Part shown: piece after piece, positions 33,596 to 43,047 of the stretch
How the letters are laid out: every line of letters begins with the position of its first letter
How positions within the stretch are numbered: position 1 is the first letter of the stretch
DNA from: Desulfovibrio sp. A2
GTDB lineage: Bacteria; Desulfobacterota; Desulfovibrionia; Desulfovibrionales; Desulfovibrionaceae
DNA length: 64,000 bases
Reading direction: 5' to 3'
Assembly: GCF_000226255.1 (NCBI RefSeq)
Contig: NZ_AGFG01000033.1
Span: 1-64,000 of the forward strand
Translations under genes and position numbers: made by a program
The notes under the pieces: generated by a model
Databases searched by the model: none
Told to the model about the DNA's origin: nothing
The model's input: only the letters and a program-made list of their open reading frames with translations

Positions 33596-34605
33596 CGGAT
33601 GGCCCTGCGTTCAAGGTACTGCACGAACAGCGAAAGGGTGAAGGTAAGCACGAGGTACAGCACCGCGCAGACGATCCACAGCTCGAACGGCTGGAGCGAC
33701 GTGGTGACCACCTCACGCGTGGCCTTGGTCAGTTCGCGGATGGCGATGACCCCGAGAAGGGACGAATCCTTGATCAGGCTGATGAACTGCCCGGCCAGCG
33801 GCGGCATGATGCGCCGGAAGGCCTGGGGCAGGATGACCTTGCGCATGGCCTGGGCGTAGCTCATGCCCAGCGAGCGCGCGGCCTCCATCTGCCCCCGGTG
33901 CACCGACTGGATGCCCGCGCGCACGATTTCCGCGACATAGGCCCCGGTGAACAGGGCCAGCGCCATGACGCCGTACCACAGAGGGGATATGCCGCCGAAG
34001 CCCACGTGTTCGAGCAGGGCGTTGATGAGCGTGCCCACCACGAAATACCACAGGAATATCTGCACCAAGAGCGGCGAGCCGCGAATGATCTCGATGTAGG
34101 TGATGGCGCCCCAGCGCAGCATGGGGTTGATGGAGATGCGGCACAGCCCGGTGAACACCCCGATGACGATGCCGCCGATGATGGCCAGCACGCTGACTTC
34201 CAGGGTGATCCACAGCCCTTCCAACAGGATGCCGGGCCTGTTCAGTTCGTAGCGGCCCAGCACGTCGCCCCGGTAGGCGAAGTCGCCCGTGGACACCAGC
34301 ACCTTGCCCTCGCCGGGCAGCATGTGGGGATGCTCCTCGCCCGAGGCGTCGCGCACCACCACGCGCTGTTCGTTGCCCTGGCGGTCGATGATGGTGACGT
34401 CGCCTTCGGCCTCGGCGCGCACGTCGGCCGCCTCGTTCACCCAGAAATACTGGGGCACGCGGTTCCAGCGCCAGATGTATTCCACCGACGAGGAGGCGAC
34501 CCAGAAGAACGCCACCAGCGCCAGCATGGCCGCCACGAACATGGACTTCCAGAACAGGAAGAAGCCCCTGCCCTTGGGCTTGTCGAGCCCTCTGTACTGC
34601 GTCAT
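33592..34605 (-). CDS. Polar amino-acid ABC transporter, permease
   Basis: A 337-residue HisM/GltK-type permease. The C-terminal ~215 residues are a normal transmembrane domain ([38 protein letters not shown]; coupling segment [20 protein letters not shown]). Between the first helix (about 18-37) and that domain lies an unusual hydrophilic stretch of about 90 residues ([20 protein letters not shown] to [13 protein letters not shown]) that should be periplasmic. AAGGAA precedes ATG 34,605. It is downstream of the binding-protein gene but separated by 453 bases of repeats. Confidence 0.92.
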
Positions 34606-34890
34606 CGTGATTCCTTTGGCGACGCATGGCCGCACGGCCGACAGGGGTGTGAAACCCCGCGGGCGGCGGAATGCGCCGGGGAGATGGCCGCGCGAGGCGC
34701 GGCGGAAGCCGCATGGCTTCGCGCGGGGGCGGTTCGGCGTCTCCCATGGGCAGGAGAGGAACCGCGCCCGCGCGAAACCGTGTGGATGCTGGCAAAAGGC
34801 GGGGCGGGCGGGTTGCCCGCCCCTGCCGAAAACCTTCAAGGCAATACGTTCCCGCAAGAGGAATTTTTCGCTTCTGCCAAGGAAGAGCGG

Positions 34891-35031
34891 CTTTTTATGA
34901 AGGAAGTGTACTCTTCGGTACTCGACCGGAATAAAAAGGCGTTCTGACAGATCTGCTCTCGATGCCCGTAGAACTCGCGCTACGCGCTCGCCCAACGGGC
35001 ACGCTTCGCGCCCTTCGGGTCGGTCAGGCAG
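34891..35031. repeat. Repeats in the spacer inside the ABC transporter locus
   Basis: The spacer 34,606-35,058 has no gene. CTTTTTAT (34,891-34,898) pairs with ATAAAAAG (34,931-34,938), enclosing GTAC-TCTTCG-GTAC (34,908-34,921). From 34,962 a unit GATGCCCGTA...CCCAACGGGCACGC, ending CGCCCTTCGGGTCGGTCAG at about 35,030, closely matches 59,289-59,351. Placed between binding protein and permease genes, it could end or process part of the transcript so that more binding protein is made. Confidence 0.7.
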
Positions 35032-35058
35032 AAGGAAAAAGGCCCTTGCGGCTGCGGA

Positions 35059-35877
35059 CTATTGCACCTGGGCGCGCCACTCGGTGGACTTCATCCACTT
35101 GTTGTAGATGCGCTCGTAGCGGCCGTCGTTGCGGATCTGGCTCATGAAGTTGTCGAGGAAGTTCAGGAAGTCGGGGTCACCCTTCTTGATGCCGAAGCCC
35201 AGCGGCTCGTAGGTGAAGGGCTTGTCCAGGTGGACGGCCTTGCCCTTGCCCTGTTCGGCCATGAACACCACGTTGAAGGGCATGTCGTACACCCAGGCGT
35301 CGGCCTTGCCGTTGATGACTTCCAGCGCGCCGTCGGCTTCCTTCTCGAAGGACTTGTACTTGGCCTTGGGCAGCATGCGCTTGGCGGCTTCCTCGCCGGT
35401 GGTGCCGAGGCGCGAAACCACGGTGTATTCCGGCTTGTTCAGGTCTTCCCAGCTCTTGACCTTGCCTTCCAGCTTCTTGCTCACGATCACCGACTGGCCG
35501 ACCACGATGTACGGGGTGGCGAAGTTGATGCGCAGGTTGCGTTCCTGGGTCACGGTCATGCCGCTGATGATGATGTCGAACTTGTCGCTGAGCAGGGCCG
35601 GGATCATGCCGTCGAAGTCGGTGTTCACGGGCACGAACTTCACGCCCATGGCCTTGGCCAATTCCTTGGCGAGGTCGATGTCGAAGCCGACGTAGTTGCC
35701 GTTCTTGTCGGTCATTTCGAAGGGCATGTAGCCCGCGTCGAAGCCGACGCGCAGTTCGCCGCGCGCCACGATTTCGTTGAGGGTGGACTTCTTGGCCAGC
35801 TCGATGTCGGCGGCCATGGCGGGCGCGGCGACGAGCACGGCCAGCAGCATGGCGGCCAGCAGCTTGAACAGTTTCAT
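35059..35877 (-). CDS. Amino-acid ABC transporter, periplasmic binding protein
   Basis: A 272-residue family 3 solute-binding protein: Sec signal (MKLFKLLAAMLLAVLVAAPA, cleavage near AMA-AD), then ARGELRVGFDAGYMPFEMTD, GFDIDLAKELAKAMGVKFV, and DIIISGMTVTQERNLRINFA, the usual ligand-binding loops for polar amino acids. GGAGG precedes ATG 35,877. With the ATPase and permease it makes a complete importer; the adjacent NAD-glutamate dehydrogenase makes glutamate or another acidic amino acid a reasonable guess for substrate. Confidence 0.93.
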   Translation of the reverse strand: MKLFKLLAAMLLAVLVAAPAMAADIELAKKSTLNEIVARGELRVGFDAGYMPFEMTDKNGNYVGFDIDLAKELAKAMGVKFVPVNTDFDGMIPALLSDKFDIIISGMTVTQERNLRINFATPYIVVGQSVIVSKKLEGKVKSWEDLNKPEYTVVSRLGTTGEEAAKRMLPKAKYKSFEKEADGALEVINGKADAWVYDMPFNVVFMAEQGKGKAVHLDKPFTYEPLGFGIKKGDPDFLNFLDNFMSQIRNDGRYERIYNKWMKSTEWRAQVQ

Positions 35878-36036
35878 GCGTTCCTCCATCGGATATCGTT
35901 GAAAAACCACAACCGGCAACGCGATGCCGCGCCCCGACGCACGGCGGGCGTCGGCAATCCGCCCGAAAACGCGCGGGGCGCGGCGCGGACCCCACGGGAG
36001 CCCGCTTTGAAATTTCCGGTCCGCCTGGGCGGCGGA

Positions 36037-36225
36037 CTAGTATTTGCCCTCGGTAAGCACTTCCTTGACAATCATCTCCACGCGGCAGTTCTCGCAGCGC
36101 GGCATGGGCTCTTCCGGCACCACGATGATGCGCGTGGTGCGGCACTTGGGGCACATGACCTCGACGAAACCACGCCTGTAACGGTCCTTCAACGGACCGT
36201 CCTTGTGTTGTCCTTCCTTGTTCAC
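36037..36225 (-). CDS. Small zinc-ribbon protein
   Basis: A 62-residue protein with four cysteines as two CxxC knuckles (Cys25/Cys28 in MCPKCRT, Cys44/Cys47 in RCENCRVE), a minimal zinc ribbon. Start is GTG 36,225 with AAGGAGG nine bases upstream, a strong signal. Charged N- and C-termini; not recognised further. It lies between the glutamate dehydrogenase and binding-protein genes on the same strand, so it may belong to that transcript. Confidence 0.8.
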   Translation of the reverse strand: MNKEGQHKDGPLKDRYRRGFVEVMCPKCRTTRIIVVPEEPMPRCENCRVEMIVKEVLTEGKY

Positions 36226-36397
36226 GGCAGCAACCTCCTTCCCGCCTCCGGACGGTGCACGCCTGCCCGCGCCACCGGAAACGGACCGGCATATTGGGCG
36301 AGCACCCGCGAAAAATCAAGTCCATGAGGGGGCTTCGTCCGCCCCGTGGCCGAATCGAACCATCACACCAAAAGCGGGAAGGCGCGGACGGAAGCGG

Positions 36398-39300
36398 CTA
36401 TTCCAGCCCCAGCGCCTCTTCCGTGGCCCGCTTGCGCGCGCCACGCTCCAAGAGATGCACCACCGCCGCCGCCTCGGGCAGGCCGCTGCGCGCCACCGCC
36501 GCGATCAGGTCGCGGACGCGGGTATCCTCGCGCAGCCAGGCCCGGGCCACGCTTTCGGCGTCGCGCTGGCGCGCCAGTGGGGCCAGCCAGCCCGCGCCTT
36601 CCGCGTAGACGATGCGCGAGGCCGTGTGCGCGGCCACCAGCGCGTACTGGTGGCGCAGCGGGATGCGCTCGAAGATACGCTCGGGGAATGTCTCCACCAG
36701 CACCGGGGGCAGGTAGCCCAGCAGCACCTGGCGCAGGGCCGGGTCGGCCTCCACCGGTTCGCCGCGCGCCACCAGCGCGTCGTACAGCGCGTCGGCCACG
36801 GCGTTCATCTCCAGCGACACCTCCACGGAAATCTCGTGCAGGGCCCTGCACCCGTCGCAGCGGCGTATCTCGGCCAGCAGCAGGCGCGCCTCGTCGCGGG
36901 CGCGCACCCGCAGGATGTCCTGCACCTCGGCCACGAAGCGGTCCTTGTGGGCGATGAATTCCTCGTCGGTCATGACCAGGCCGCCCAGCACCTCGTACGA
37001 GGAGCAGATGACCCCGGTCTTGTTGGCCGACGAGCCGTGCACCACCAGCACCCCGCGTTCTGCCAGGCGCTTGCGCGCCTCCGGGGCCACGAACAGGTTG
37101 GCCCCCTCGATGATGGCCCGCGCCGTGGGCACCCCGCCCCGGTCGAAGAAGTCGTGCCAGTTGCGGGTGTTGATGGTGTCCGGCCGCCCCCCGGAGGGGA
37201 TGAAGATGTCCGCGTGCGCGGTATTGTGCAGGGTGTTGCGGCGGCGCACCCCTTCCGGGGTGTCGGCCGTGGCCACCCAGGCCCCCTCGCCGCGCAGGCG
37301 CGCCGGGTCGAAGGCGCTGATGCTGCGCTGCACGTCGATGAGGCGCAGCAGTTCCGCCGGGTCCAGCCCGGACGGGTCCCATGCCGCCCCGTGCCCGTCG
37401 CTGACGGCCACGACGCGCGCGTTGGCCCCGTAGGTCTCGAACATCAGGCGCATCAGGTTGCCCGCCACGTCGCCCTTGGGACCGCCGGTGATCTTCACCG
37501 TGAACGGCTGGGTGAACGGGTCGATGCCCAGGTGGCGCAGCATTTCCTCGGCAAAGACCATGACCCCGATGCTGGTGACGCCGTATTCCTTGTGGTTGAT
37601 GCCCGCCCCGGCCTTGGAGCTCATGAACGCCGAGGGCCAGCGGTAGTCGCGCTGGCGGGCGCGCTCAACCATCCAGGCGATGTGCGCGGGCTGGATGTTC
37701 TCGTCCGGGCCGCAGTAGATGATTTCCTCGCGGCCCAGGTAGTCCACCACGCCGGGCAGGGCCGGGGTGTCCTGCCCCGGCAGCACCACGTCCAGCAGCG
37801 AATTGATGACCGAGGCCACGGCCAGCCCCACGTCGCCCAGCGGCCCCAGCAGGATGACCGCCTTAGCCCCGCCCTCGGGGATGTCCTTGTTCTTGACCTG
37901 CTGCGCGTAGGCCAGGCCCTTCACCTCGTCGTACAGGCGGTTCGATTCCAGCTCGAACTGCTCTTGGGTGCGGGTGGGCACCACGCGCACGCCGCCGCGC
38001 GCCATGTCGCGGTAGCGGATGTGAAAGCCGAGCCCCCCCGGCGCGTGGAAGAAGAAGATGCCGAAGGGCAGTTCCTCGCCCTCGGGGCGGTAGGCGGGCG
38101 GCAGGAATTCCGGATCCAGCCGGAAGGACAGGCCGTAGATGGTCTCGAGAAAATAGTTGGTGCGCAGCACGTGGCGAAAGAAGCGCTGGATCATCAGCAG
38201 CACGGCGCGTTCGCGCTCGTCGGCCACCGCGTTCACGGCGTCGGCGGCGTCGGCCTCCAGGCGGCGCGCGGCGGCCTCGCGCTCGCCCAGGGTGGGGTCA
38301 AACCGGGCCTCGAACCAGTCCACCAGCGCGGCCGTCTCGGCCCGGCGGGCCAGCACGATGCGCACCACGTTCTGGGTGCTGTAGGCCCACTGGTTGTCCT
38401 TGGCCAGGAACACGTGGGCGAACCCGCAGGCGGCCTGCAACAGCATGATGCGCTTGATGGGCCAGGATTCCTCGTCGGCCAGGATTTCCAGTTCATGCGG
38501 GGCGAACCACTTCACCAGGCGCAGCTTCTTGCGCAGGTTCTGCCACAGGGCGGAATCGTCCAGGATCAGGTCGCCCTTGTGCGAGACGTAGAAGCTCATG
38601 ATGGCCGTCTCGCCGGATGCGTCGGCGAAGGTGTCCGCGTAGGCGCGGTGCACGACGATGTCCAGCCGCCGCATGATCCTGGCGATCTGCAGCAGCAGGC
38701 CGGTGGCCGGGGGGTGGCGCATGGCCACCACGATGCGCGTTTCGCGCCGGATGTCGCACGGCTCCGCGGAAAGGGGCGCCCCTTCGGACGTCGCGGGCGC
38801 GCCGGGCACGGCGCACTGCTCGATGAGCAGGCCGGTGTCGTCGCCGCCGCCTATCTCGCGCAGCAGCCGGAAATGGCGGGCCGCCCGGACCGGATCGAAC
38901 TTTTCCACGTATTCCACGTTGGCGCTGGCCAGAAACGCCGCAAAGGAGTCCATGTCCTGTTCCGGCAACTCGCCGCTGGCGCGCATGGCTTCCAGCGCGG
39001 CGGAGAACTGGTCGATTCCGGCGGCATGGGAGGCGGAAGATGCGTCGGCCGCGCGCAGGCTGCCCGCGCGGGGCTGCGGGGCCAGCAGAAATTCGTGCAG
39101 GCCCAGTTGCCCGTCGGCCGTGGTGTAGATGCGGGCGGTCTCGATGTGCTCGCCCAGCAGCCCGGCCAGAATGGTTTGCAGGTCGCCCCGCAGGTCTCCC
39201 CCGGCCGAAGGCGAGATGTAGGTGATCTTGCGGCCGTCCGGGCTGGCCAGGCGCACCGCGTGGTTGTCCGTGACCACGCGGCCGGAGATGATTGCCTGCA

Positions 39301-39454
39301 GGTGGTGCACCTGCTCGGTCACCGAATGGGTGCGCAGGTAATAGTCCGGCATGTTGGCAAAAAACCACGGCACCACCTGATCGGCGATGCCGCCAAGACC
39401 GCCCTTGACGAGCGAGAGCGCTTCTTCCACTCCTTTGGCGTGGGGTTCGGCCAT
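36398..39454 (-). CDS. Large NAD-dependent glutamate dehydrogenase
   Basis: A 1018-residue enzyme of the large (about 115-kDa class) NAD-glutamate dehydrogenases, converting glutamate to 2-oxoglutarate and ammonium. The catalytic core is in the second half: GGLGFHIRYRDMARGGVRVV, GGAKAVILL, SKAGAGINHKEYGVTSIGVM, VKITGGPKGDVAGNLMRLMF and, near the C-terminus, VVHGSSANKTGVICSSYEVL. The N-terminal ~450 residues are the long regulatory region of this class. GGAGG precedes ATG 39,454. The neighbouring amino-acid importer suggests use of glutamate as carbon or energy source. Confidence 0.92.
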   Translation of the reverse strand: MAEPHAKGVEEALSLVKGGLGGIADQVVPWFFANMPDYYLRTHSVTEQVHHLQAIISGRVVTDNHAVRLASPDGRKITYISPSAGGDLRGDLQTILAGLLGEHIETARIYTTADGQLGLHEFLLAPQPRAGSLRAADASSASHAAGIDQFSAALEAMRASGELPEQDMDSFAAFLASANVEYVEKFDPVRAARHFRLLREIGGGDDTGLLIEQCAVPGAPATSEGAPLSAEPCDIRRETRIVVAMRHPPATGLLLQIARIMRRLDIVVHRAYADTFADASGETAIMSFYVSHKGDLILDDSALWQNLRKKLRLVKWFAPHELEILADEESWPIKRIMLLQAACGFAHVFLAKDNQWAYSTQNVVRIVLARRAETAALVDWFEARFDPTLGEREAAARRLEADAADAVNAVADERERAVLLMIQRFFRHVLRTNYFLETIYGLSFRLDPEFLPPAYRPEGEELPFGIFFFHAPGGLGFHIRYRDMARGGVRVVPTRTQEQFELESNRLYDEVKGLAYAQQVKNKDIPEGGAKAVILLGPLGDVGLAVASVINSLLDVVLPGQDTPALPGVVDYLGREEIIYCGPDENIQPAHIAWMVERARQRDYRWPSAFMSSKAGAGINHKEYGVTSIGVMVFAEEMLRHLGIDPFTQPFTVKITGGPKGDVAGNLMRLMFETYGANARVVAVSDGHGAAWDPSGLDPAELLRLIDVQRSISAFDPARLRGEGAWVATADTPEGVRRRNTLHNTAHADIFIPSGGRPDTINTRNWHDFFDRGGVPTARAIIEGANLFVAPEARKRLAERGVLVVHGSSANKTGVICSSYEVLGGLVMTDEEFIAHKDRFVAEVQDILRVRARDEARLLLAEIRRCDGCRALHEISVEVSLEMNAVADALYDALVARGEPVEADPALRQVLLGYLPPVLVETFPERIFERIPLRHQYALVAAHTASRIVYAEGAGWLAPLARQRDAESVARAWLREDTRVRDLIAAVARSGLPEAAAVVHLLERGARKRATEEALGLE

Positions 39455-39647
39455 GGGACATCCTCCGTCACGGGCGGTTTGCCCTTCAGGATAGCGCAAT
39501 GGCCCGCCGTGGCAACCGTTTTCTGATGCCGTGCGTAGTCGCCTTCGGTACCACCACACCCTTCCCCGCCCGTGCCTCCCGCACCGCTTGCCAAGCCCGG
39601 CCCAAGTGGCCACAATGCGGCATCATATTCCCATCGGAGAGCATCGC

Positions 39648-40175
39648 ATGACCAAGAAGAAAGACACGACCGACGCCGCCTATACCCGCAGCCAGGACCA
39701 GACCGGCCACCTGCGCGCTCTGGGCGTCAAGTCCGAATACCCGCACGCCGGACCCGGCGCGCACATCATGGAAGCCTTCCCCAACAATTTTCCGGACCGC
39801 CCGTACATCGTGAGCATCGCCTTTCCGGAATTCACCTCGCTGTGCCCGGTGACCGGCCAACCCGACTTCGCCACCATCGTCACGGAATACATCCCCGACC
39901 GGCTGTGCGTGGAATCGAAAAGCTTCAAGCTGTACATGTTCGCCTACCGCAACCACCAGTCGTTCATGGAGACCATCACCAACACCGTGCTCGACCACAT
40001 GACCGAGGCGCTGGACCCGCTGTGGTGCCGGGTGAAGGGGCTGTTCACCCCGCGCGGCGGCACCCATCTGCACGTGTTCGCCGAGCGCTTCAAGCAGGTG
40101 GACGCGGAGCGCGCGGCCATGGTGCGCGACATGGTTTCTGAATGGAAACGCGAGAGCGGACGGCACTCAGCCTAG
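39648..40175 (+). CDS. queF: NADPH-dependent 7-cyano-7-deazaguanine reductase QueF
   Basis: A 175-residue unimodular QueF, reducing preQ0 to preQ1 for queuosine-tRNA. Catalytic Cys66 and Asp73 lie in SLCPVTGQPDF; the NADPH-binding motif is ESKSFKLYMFAYRNHQSF (89-106). Length and tunnelling fold match the short Bacillus-type enzyme. GGAGAG precedes ATG 39,648. It is divergent from the glutamate dehydrogenase and ends in a strong terminator. Confidence 0.94.
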   Translation: MTKKKDTTDAAYTRSQDQTGHLRALGVKSEYPHAGPGAHIMEAFPNNFPDRPYIVSIAFPEFTSLCPVTGQPDFATIVTEYIPDRLCVESKSFKLYMFAYRNHQSFMETITNTVLDHMTEALDPLWCRVKGLFTPRGGTHLHVFAERFKQVDAERAAMVRDMVSEWKRESGRHSA

Positions 40176-40197
40176 CGCCGCGCCAGCGCAAGACAGC

Positions 40198-40233
40198 AAA
40201 ACGCCGCCGGGGTTGCCCCAGGCGGCGTTTTTT
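40198..40233 (+). terminator. Rho-independent terminator after queF
   Basis: Eleven-bp stem AAAACGCCGCC (40,198-40,208) with GGCGGCGTTTT (40,221-40,231) and a T-run to 40,233; the A-tract on the left makes it usable for the convergent lptD as well. Confidence 0.92.
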
Positions 40234-40381
40234 ACAGGCAATACAGGGCCGATGAAGAACGGCCATGAACGCGTTGCGGGCGGGCGGTTCAGGCGGCAAC
40301 AACGTCAACCAGCCCTGCCTCCCCGATGGCCATACCGGACGGAACGGAGCGGGCCGCCCGGCATGTGCAGGCATGGCCCCG

Positions 40382-42724
40382 CTAGTCGCTGAGGCCCGGC
40401 AACACCACCAGCAGTTCGTACCGCTCTTCGTCACGGTCGAAAGTGGTCCGGCCGATGACCTTGAAGCACTGGTGATTGTAGATGATGTCGAAGATCCGCT
40501 CCAGGTCGCGGCCGTCGTCGATGTCCACGCGGTATTCGCCACCCACGCTCCACGGCCCCCACACGGCCGCTTCGCCACGCAGGTAGAGTGAACTGATGTC
40601 CTTCTCGCGCGTCCGGCGGTATTCGTCGAGCTTGGCGCGCCAGTTGTAGCCGAGGCGCAACGTGCCCAGGTCCGGGTCGATGAGCCCCAGGCTGTGGTCA
40701 TGCTGGGTGGAATCGCCGGTATAGGGCGACCACGCCGTGCGGCTGCGCCACGACAGCCAGGCCACCGGAAGGTATTCCACCTCGGCCATGTAATCGAGCA
40801 TCGGGCGGCGTTCGTACGTATCCAGGTCGTCGTCGCGGTTGGCCTCGCGAATGTCATAGCCGCTCTGCAACTTCAGGCGCAGGAACTCCAGGTAGTCGGT
40901 GGCCAGGTCCGGCTCCGCCTCCCCTTCGTCGTTGGTCTTCATGCGCACCACTTCCCGCTTGCGCGTGAACACGTTGGTCAGCGAATAGACCAGTTCGTTG
41001 CGCGCGCCAATGCGGTCGTCGTCGTCATAGCGGGGGTTGTCGTCCTGGTCCACCAGCGGCAGGTTGTTATACTCCACGCGGGGTTGCAGCGCGTGGCGAA
41101 TGCCGGTCCAGCGGCTTTGCCCCGTCTGCTCGGCCGACAGCGTGAGCGGTGCGCTTTCCAGGTGGTAGACGCGGGCGAATTCGGTGGAGGCCGCCACGTT
41201 GTAATCGGGCAGGGTGCGGGCTTCGCCGGAGGAATCGCCCCCGTCGCCGGGCAGGCTTTCACGGCGCTCGGTGTCGTACACGGTCTGGCGCAGCCCCACC
41301 GACGAGATCACCGAACCATACTTGCCGTTCACCGGCAGCACCACCTGCGGGTGCACGTCGTGGCGAGCGCCCTGAGTGCCGTTGCGGCGGTGGAAGTACA
41401 CCGACTGGGCAGAGGCCTGCACTTCCAGTGGCAGCCCCTCGAACAGGGCGCCCCGATGCAGGTACACGTCGGCCTCGGGCAGGCGCTGGGGCAAGGAATC
41501 TTCCGAGTAACGGCGATTTCCGTTGCCCAGTTCCGGGTCCTGGTCGTACCGGCCGCCCAGGGCCACGGAAACGCGGTCCCAGTCGCGGGTCAACATGACC
41601 TGGCTGGTCCGGTAGCGATCGCGCTCGTTGATGTCGCGCCCGAACAACTCGAAAAGGTTGTCGCGCGAATCGCTGAACCCGCCGAGCCCCCGCTTGAATT
41701 CACGCAGGTAGTTCTGGTCGGAAACGAAGTCCAGGTCGCCCTTGAGTCGCCAGCGCGGGTCGCCAAGGCGCGTCTCGAACATGCCGCGCAGCCAGTACCG
41801 CTCGTGGTTGGTACGGAGCAGGCCGTCGTTGCTGTCGATGGGGTCGTCCCCGTCGCTGTCTACGACCTTGTTGTCGTACAGCCAGTCGAACCGCAGCCAG
41901 GTGGTCTGGTCCGAGGTGGGCCGGGCCCGGTATTCCACGCCGTGCATGAAGCCGCGCTCGGCCATGAAATACTCGTTGAGCGTCACGTCGCTGGTCTCGT
42001 TGACCACCCAGTAGTACGGCTGGTTGTAGAAGAAGCCGTCGCGCGAGCTGATGCCGTATTCCGGCATCAGGAAACCCGACTGGCGGGTGCGCTTGGCGGG
42101 CATGACGAAATAGGGGGCATAGGCGACGTCGTTGTCCTTCACCTGGAAGTTCGAGCGCCACAGCCGGGCGTACCCGTCGATCTCGACCACGGCCTCTTCG
42201 GCGGTCAGCGACCAGGCCGGGGTGTCGCCGTCACAGACGGTGATCTTGGCATCGGTGAAGGTGTAAATGTCGCCCCAGTTCTTGTCGATGCGTTCGCCCG
42301 CGAAATAGGCGTGCGGCTCGCCCATGAAGATGCGGCCCTTCTTCAGCCAGCCGGTGCGGCTGCGCAGGTCGAATTCCCCTTCTTCGGCGGAGATGTCGTC
42401 CTTGCCCAGGTGCACCTCTACGTTGCCCTTCAGGTACACCCAGTTGGTGGCGGAATAGTAGCGGATGTAGTCGGCCTTCAGGTAGTCGTTGCCGCGACGC
42501 AGGGCCACGCGGCCTTCGGCCTCGATGATCTTGCTGTCGTTCTGCGTGGTGACGGAATCGGCCGTGAGGTTCCAGGTCACCTCGCGGTCGTCCTCGGTGC
42601 GCATTTGCAGCACGTTGGGCTGCGGCTGCTGGGCGTGCGCCCCGCCCGCGAACAGGATGCCGGAAAGCAGCAGGAACACATACGCCGCAAACCCGGCGAG
42701 CGGGCGGAATCTACCGTCTGTCAT
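40382..42724 (-). CDS. lptD: LPS-assembly outer-membrane protein LptD
   Basis: A 780-residue outer-membrane LPS translocon protein. A signal peptide (about 1-31, ending GAHA) is followed by an OstA/LptA-like beta-jellyroll (TWNLTADSVTTQNDSKIIEA, ...EGEFDLRSRTGWLKKGRIF) and a long beta-barrel to the C-terminus. I find only two cysteines, Cys164 and Cys753, compared with four in E. coli, so at most one inter-domain disulfide can form. It inserts LPS with LptE; its presence proves an LPS-bearing outer membrane. No strong ribosome-binding site precedes the ATG. Confidence 0.93.
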   Translation of the reverse strand: MTDGRFRPLAGFAAYVFLLLSGILFAGGAHAQQPQPNVLQMRTEDDREVTWNLTADSVTTQNDSKIIEAEGRVALRRGNDYLKADYIRYYSATNWVYLKGNVEVHLGKDDISAEEGEFDLRSRTGWLKKGRIFMGEPHAYFAGERIDKNWGDIYTFTDAKITVCDGDTPAWSLTAEEAVVEIDGYARLWRSNFQVKDNDVAYAPYFVMPAKRTRQSGFLMPEYGISSRDGFFYNQPYYWVVNETSDVTLNEYFMAERGFMHGVEYRARPTSDQTTWLRFDWLYDNKVVDSDGDDPIDSNDGLLRTNHERYWLRGMFETRLGDPRWRLKGDLDFVSDQNYLREFKRGLGGFSDSRDNLFELFGRDINERDRYRTSQVMLTRDWDRVSVALGGRYDQDPELGNGNRRYSEDSLPQRLPEADVYLHRGALFEGLPLEVQASAQSVYFHRRNGTQGARHDVHPQVVLPVNGKYGSVISSVGLRQTVYDTERRESLPGDGGDSSGEARTLPDYNVAASTEFARVYHLESAPLTLSAEQTGQSRWTGIRHALQPRVEYNNLPLVDQDDNPRYDDDDRIGARNELVYSLTNVFTRKREVVRMKTNDEGEAEPDLATDYLEFLRLKLQSGYDIREANRDDDLDTYERRPMLDYMAEVEYLPVAWLSWRSRTAWSPYTGDSTQHDHSLGLIDPDLGTLRLGYNWRAKLDEYRRTREKDISSLYLRGEAAVWGPWSVGGEYRVDIDDGRDLERIFDIIYNHQCFKVIGRTTFDRDEERYELLVVLPGLSD

Positions 42725-43047
42725 GCGCGGTCCGGATCATCCGGGCATGAGCCCGGTTTATGGAGTCACGTGGTTTTCTGGTTCCCCGGCACATCCGATG
42801 CATCTGTGCGCACCGGGCACGCCTGAGCGCACAGGCGCTCATCGGCGCGCGGCGCGGGCGTCGAAGATGTTGAATGTCGCGGCGCGAGGGAGTACAACCG
42901 CTCCCTGCACAATACCGGGACCGCAGTCGTTTACCACAACTTTCCCGACAGGAAAAGCCGCCGGACGGCTCCCGTCCCGACACCCTGCCCTTCTCCCGCA
43001 GAAGCTTGCCCCGAATCTCTTCGCCGGAGCCGACCACGGAGCCTCGC
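42725..43047. other. Divergent spacer between lptD and alr
   Basis: No gene in 323 bases. AGGGAG (42,887-42,892) pairs with CTCCCT (42,901-42,906) around an eight-base loop; GAGCGC...GCGCTC-like dyads occur near 42,826-42,842. Promoters of both genes must lie here, but none is close enough to consensus to call. Confidence 0.4.

Noticed and set aside
36324..36380. tRNA-like word (CGAATCGAACC) near the end of the glutamate dehydrogenase gene
   Set aside because: No acceptor, D or anticodon stems can be assembled around it on either strand.
36203..39526. Open frame of about 1107 codons on the plus strand
   Set aside because: Antisense to the glutamate dehydrogenase, which has complete catalytic motifs; the frame is His/Gln/Arg-rich shadow sequence.
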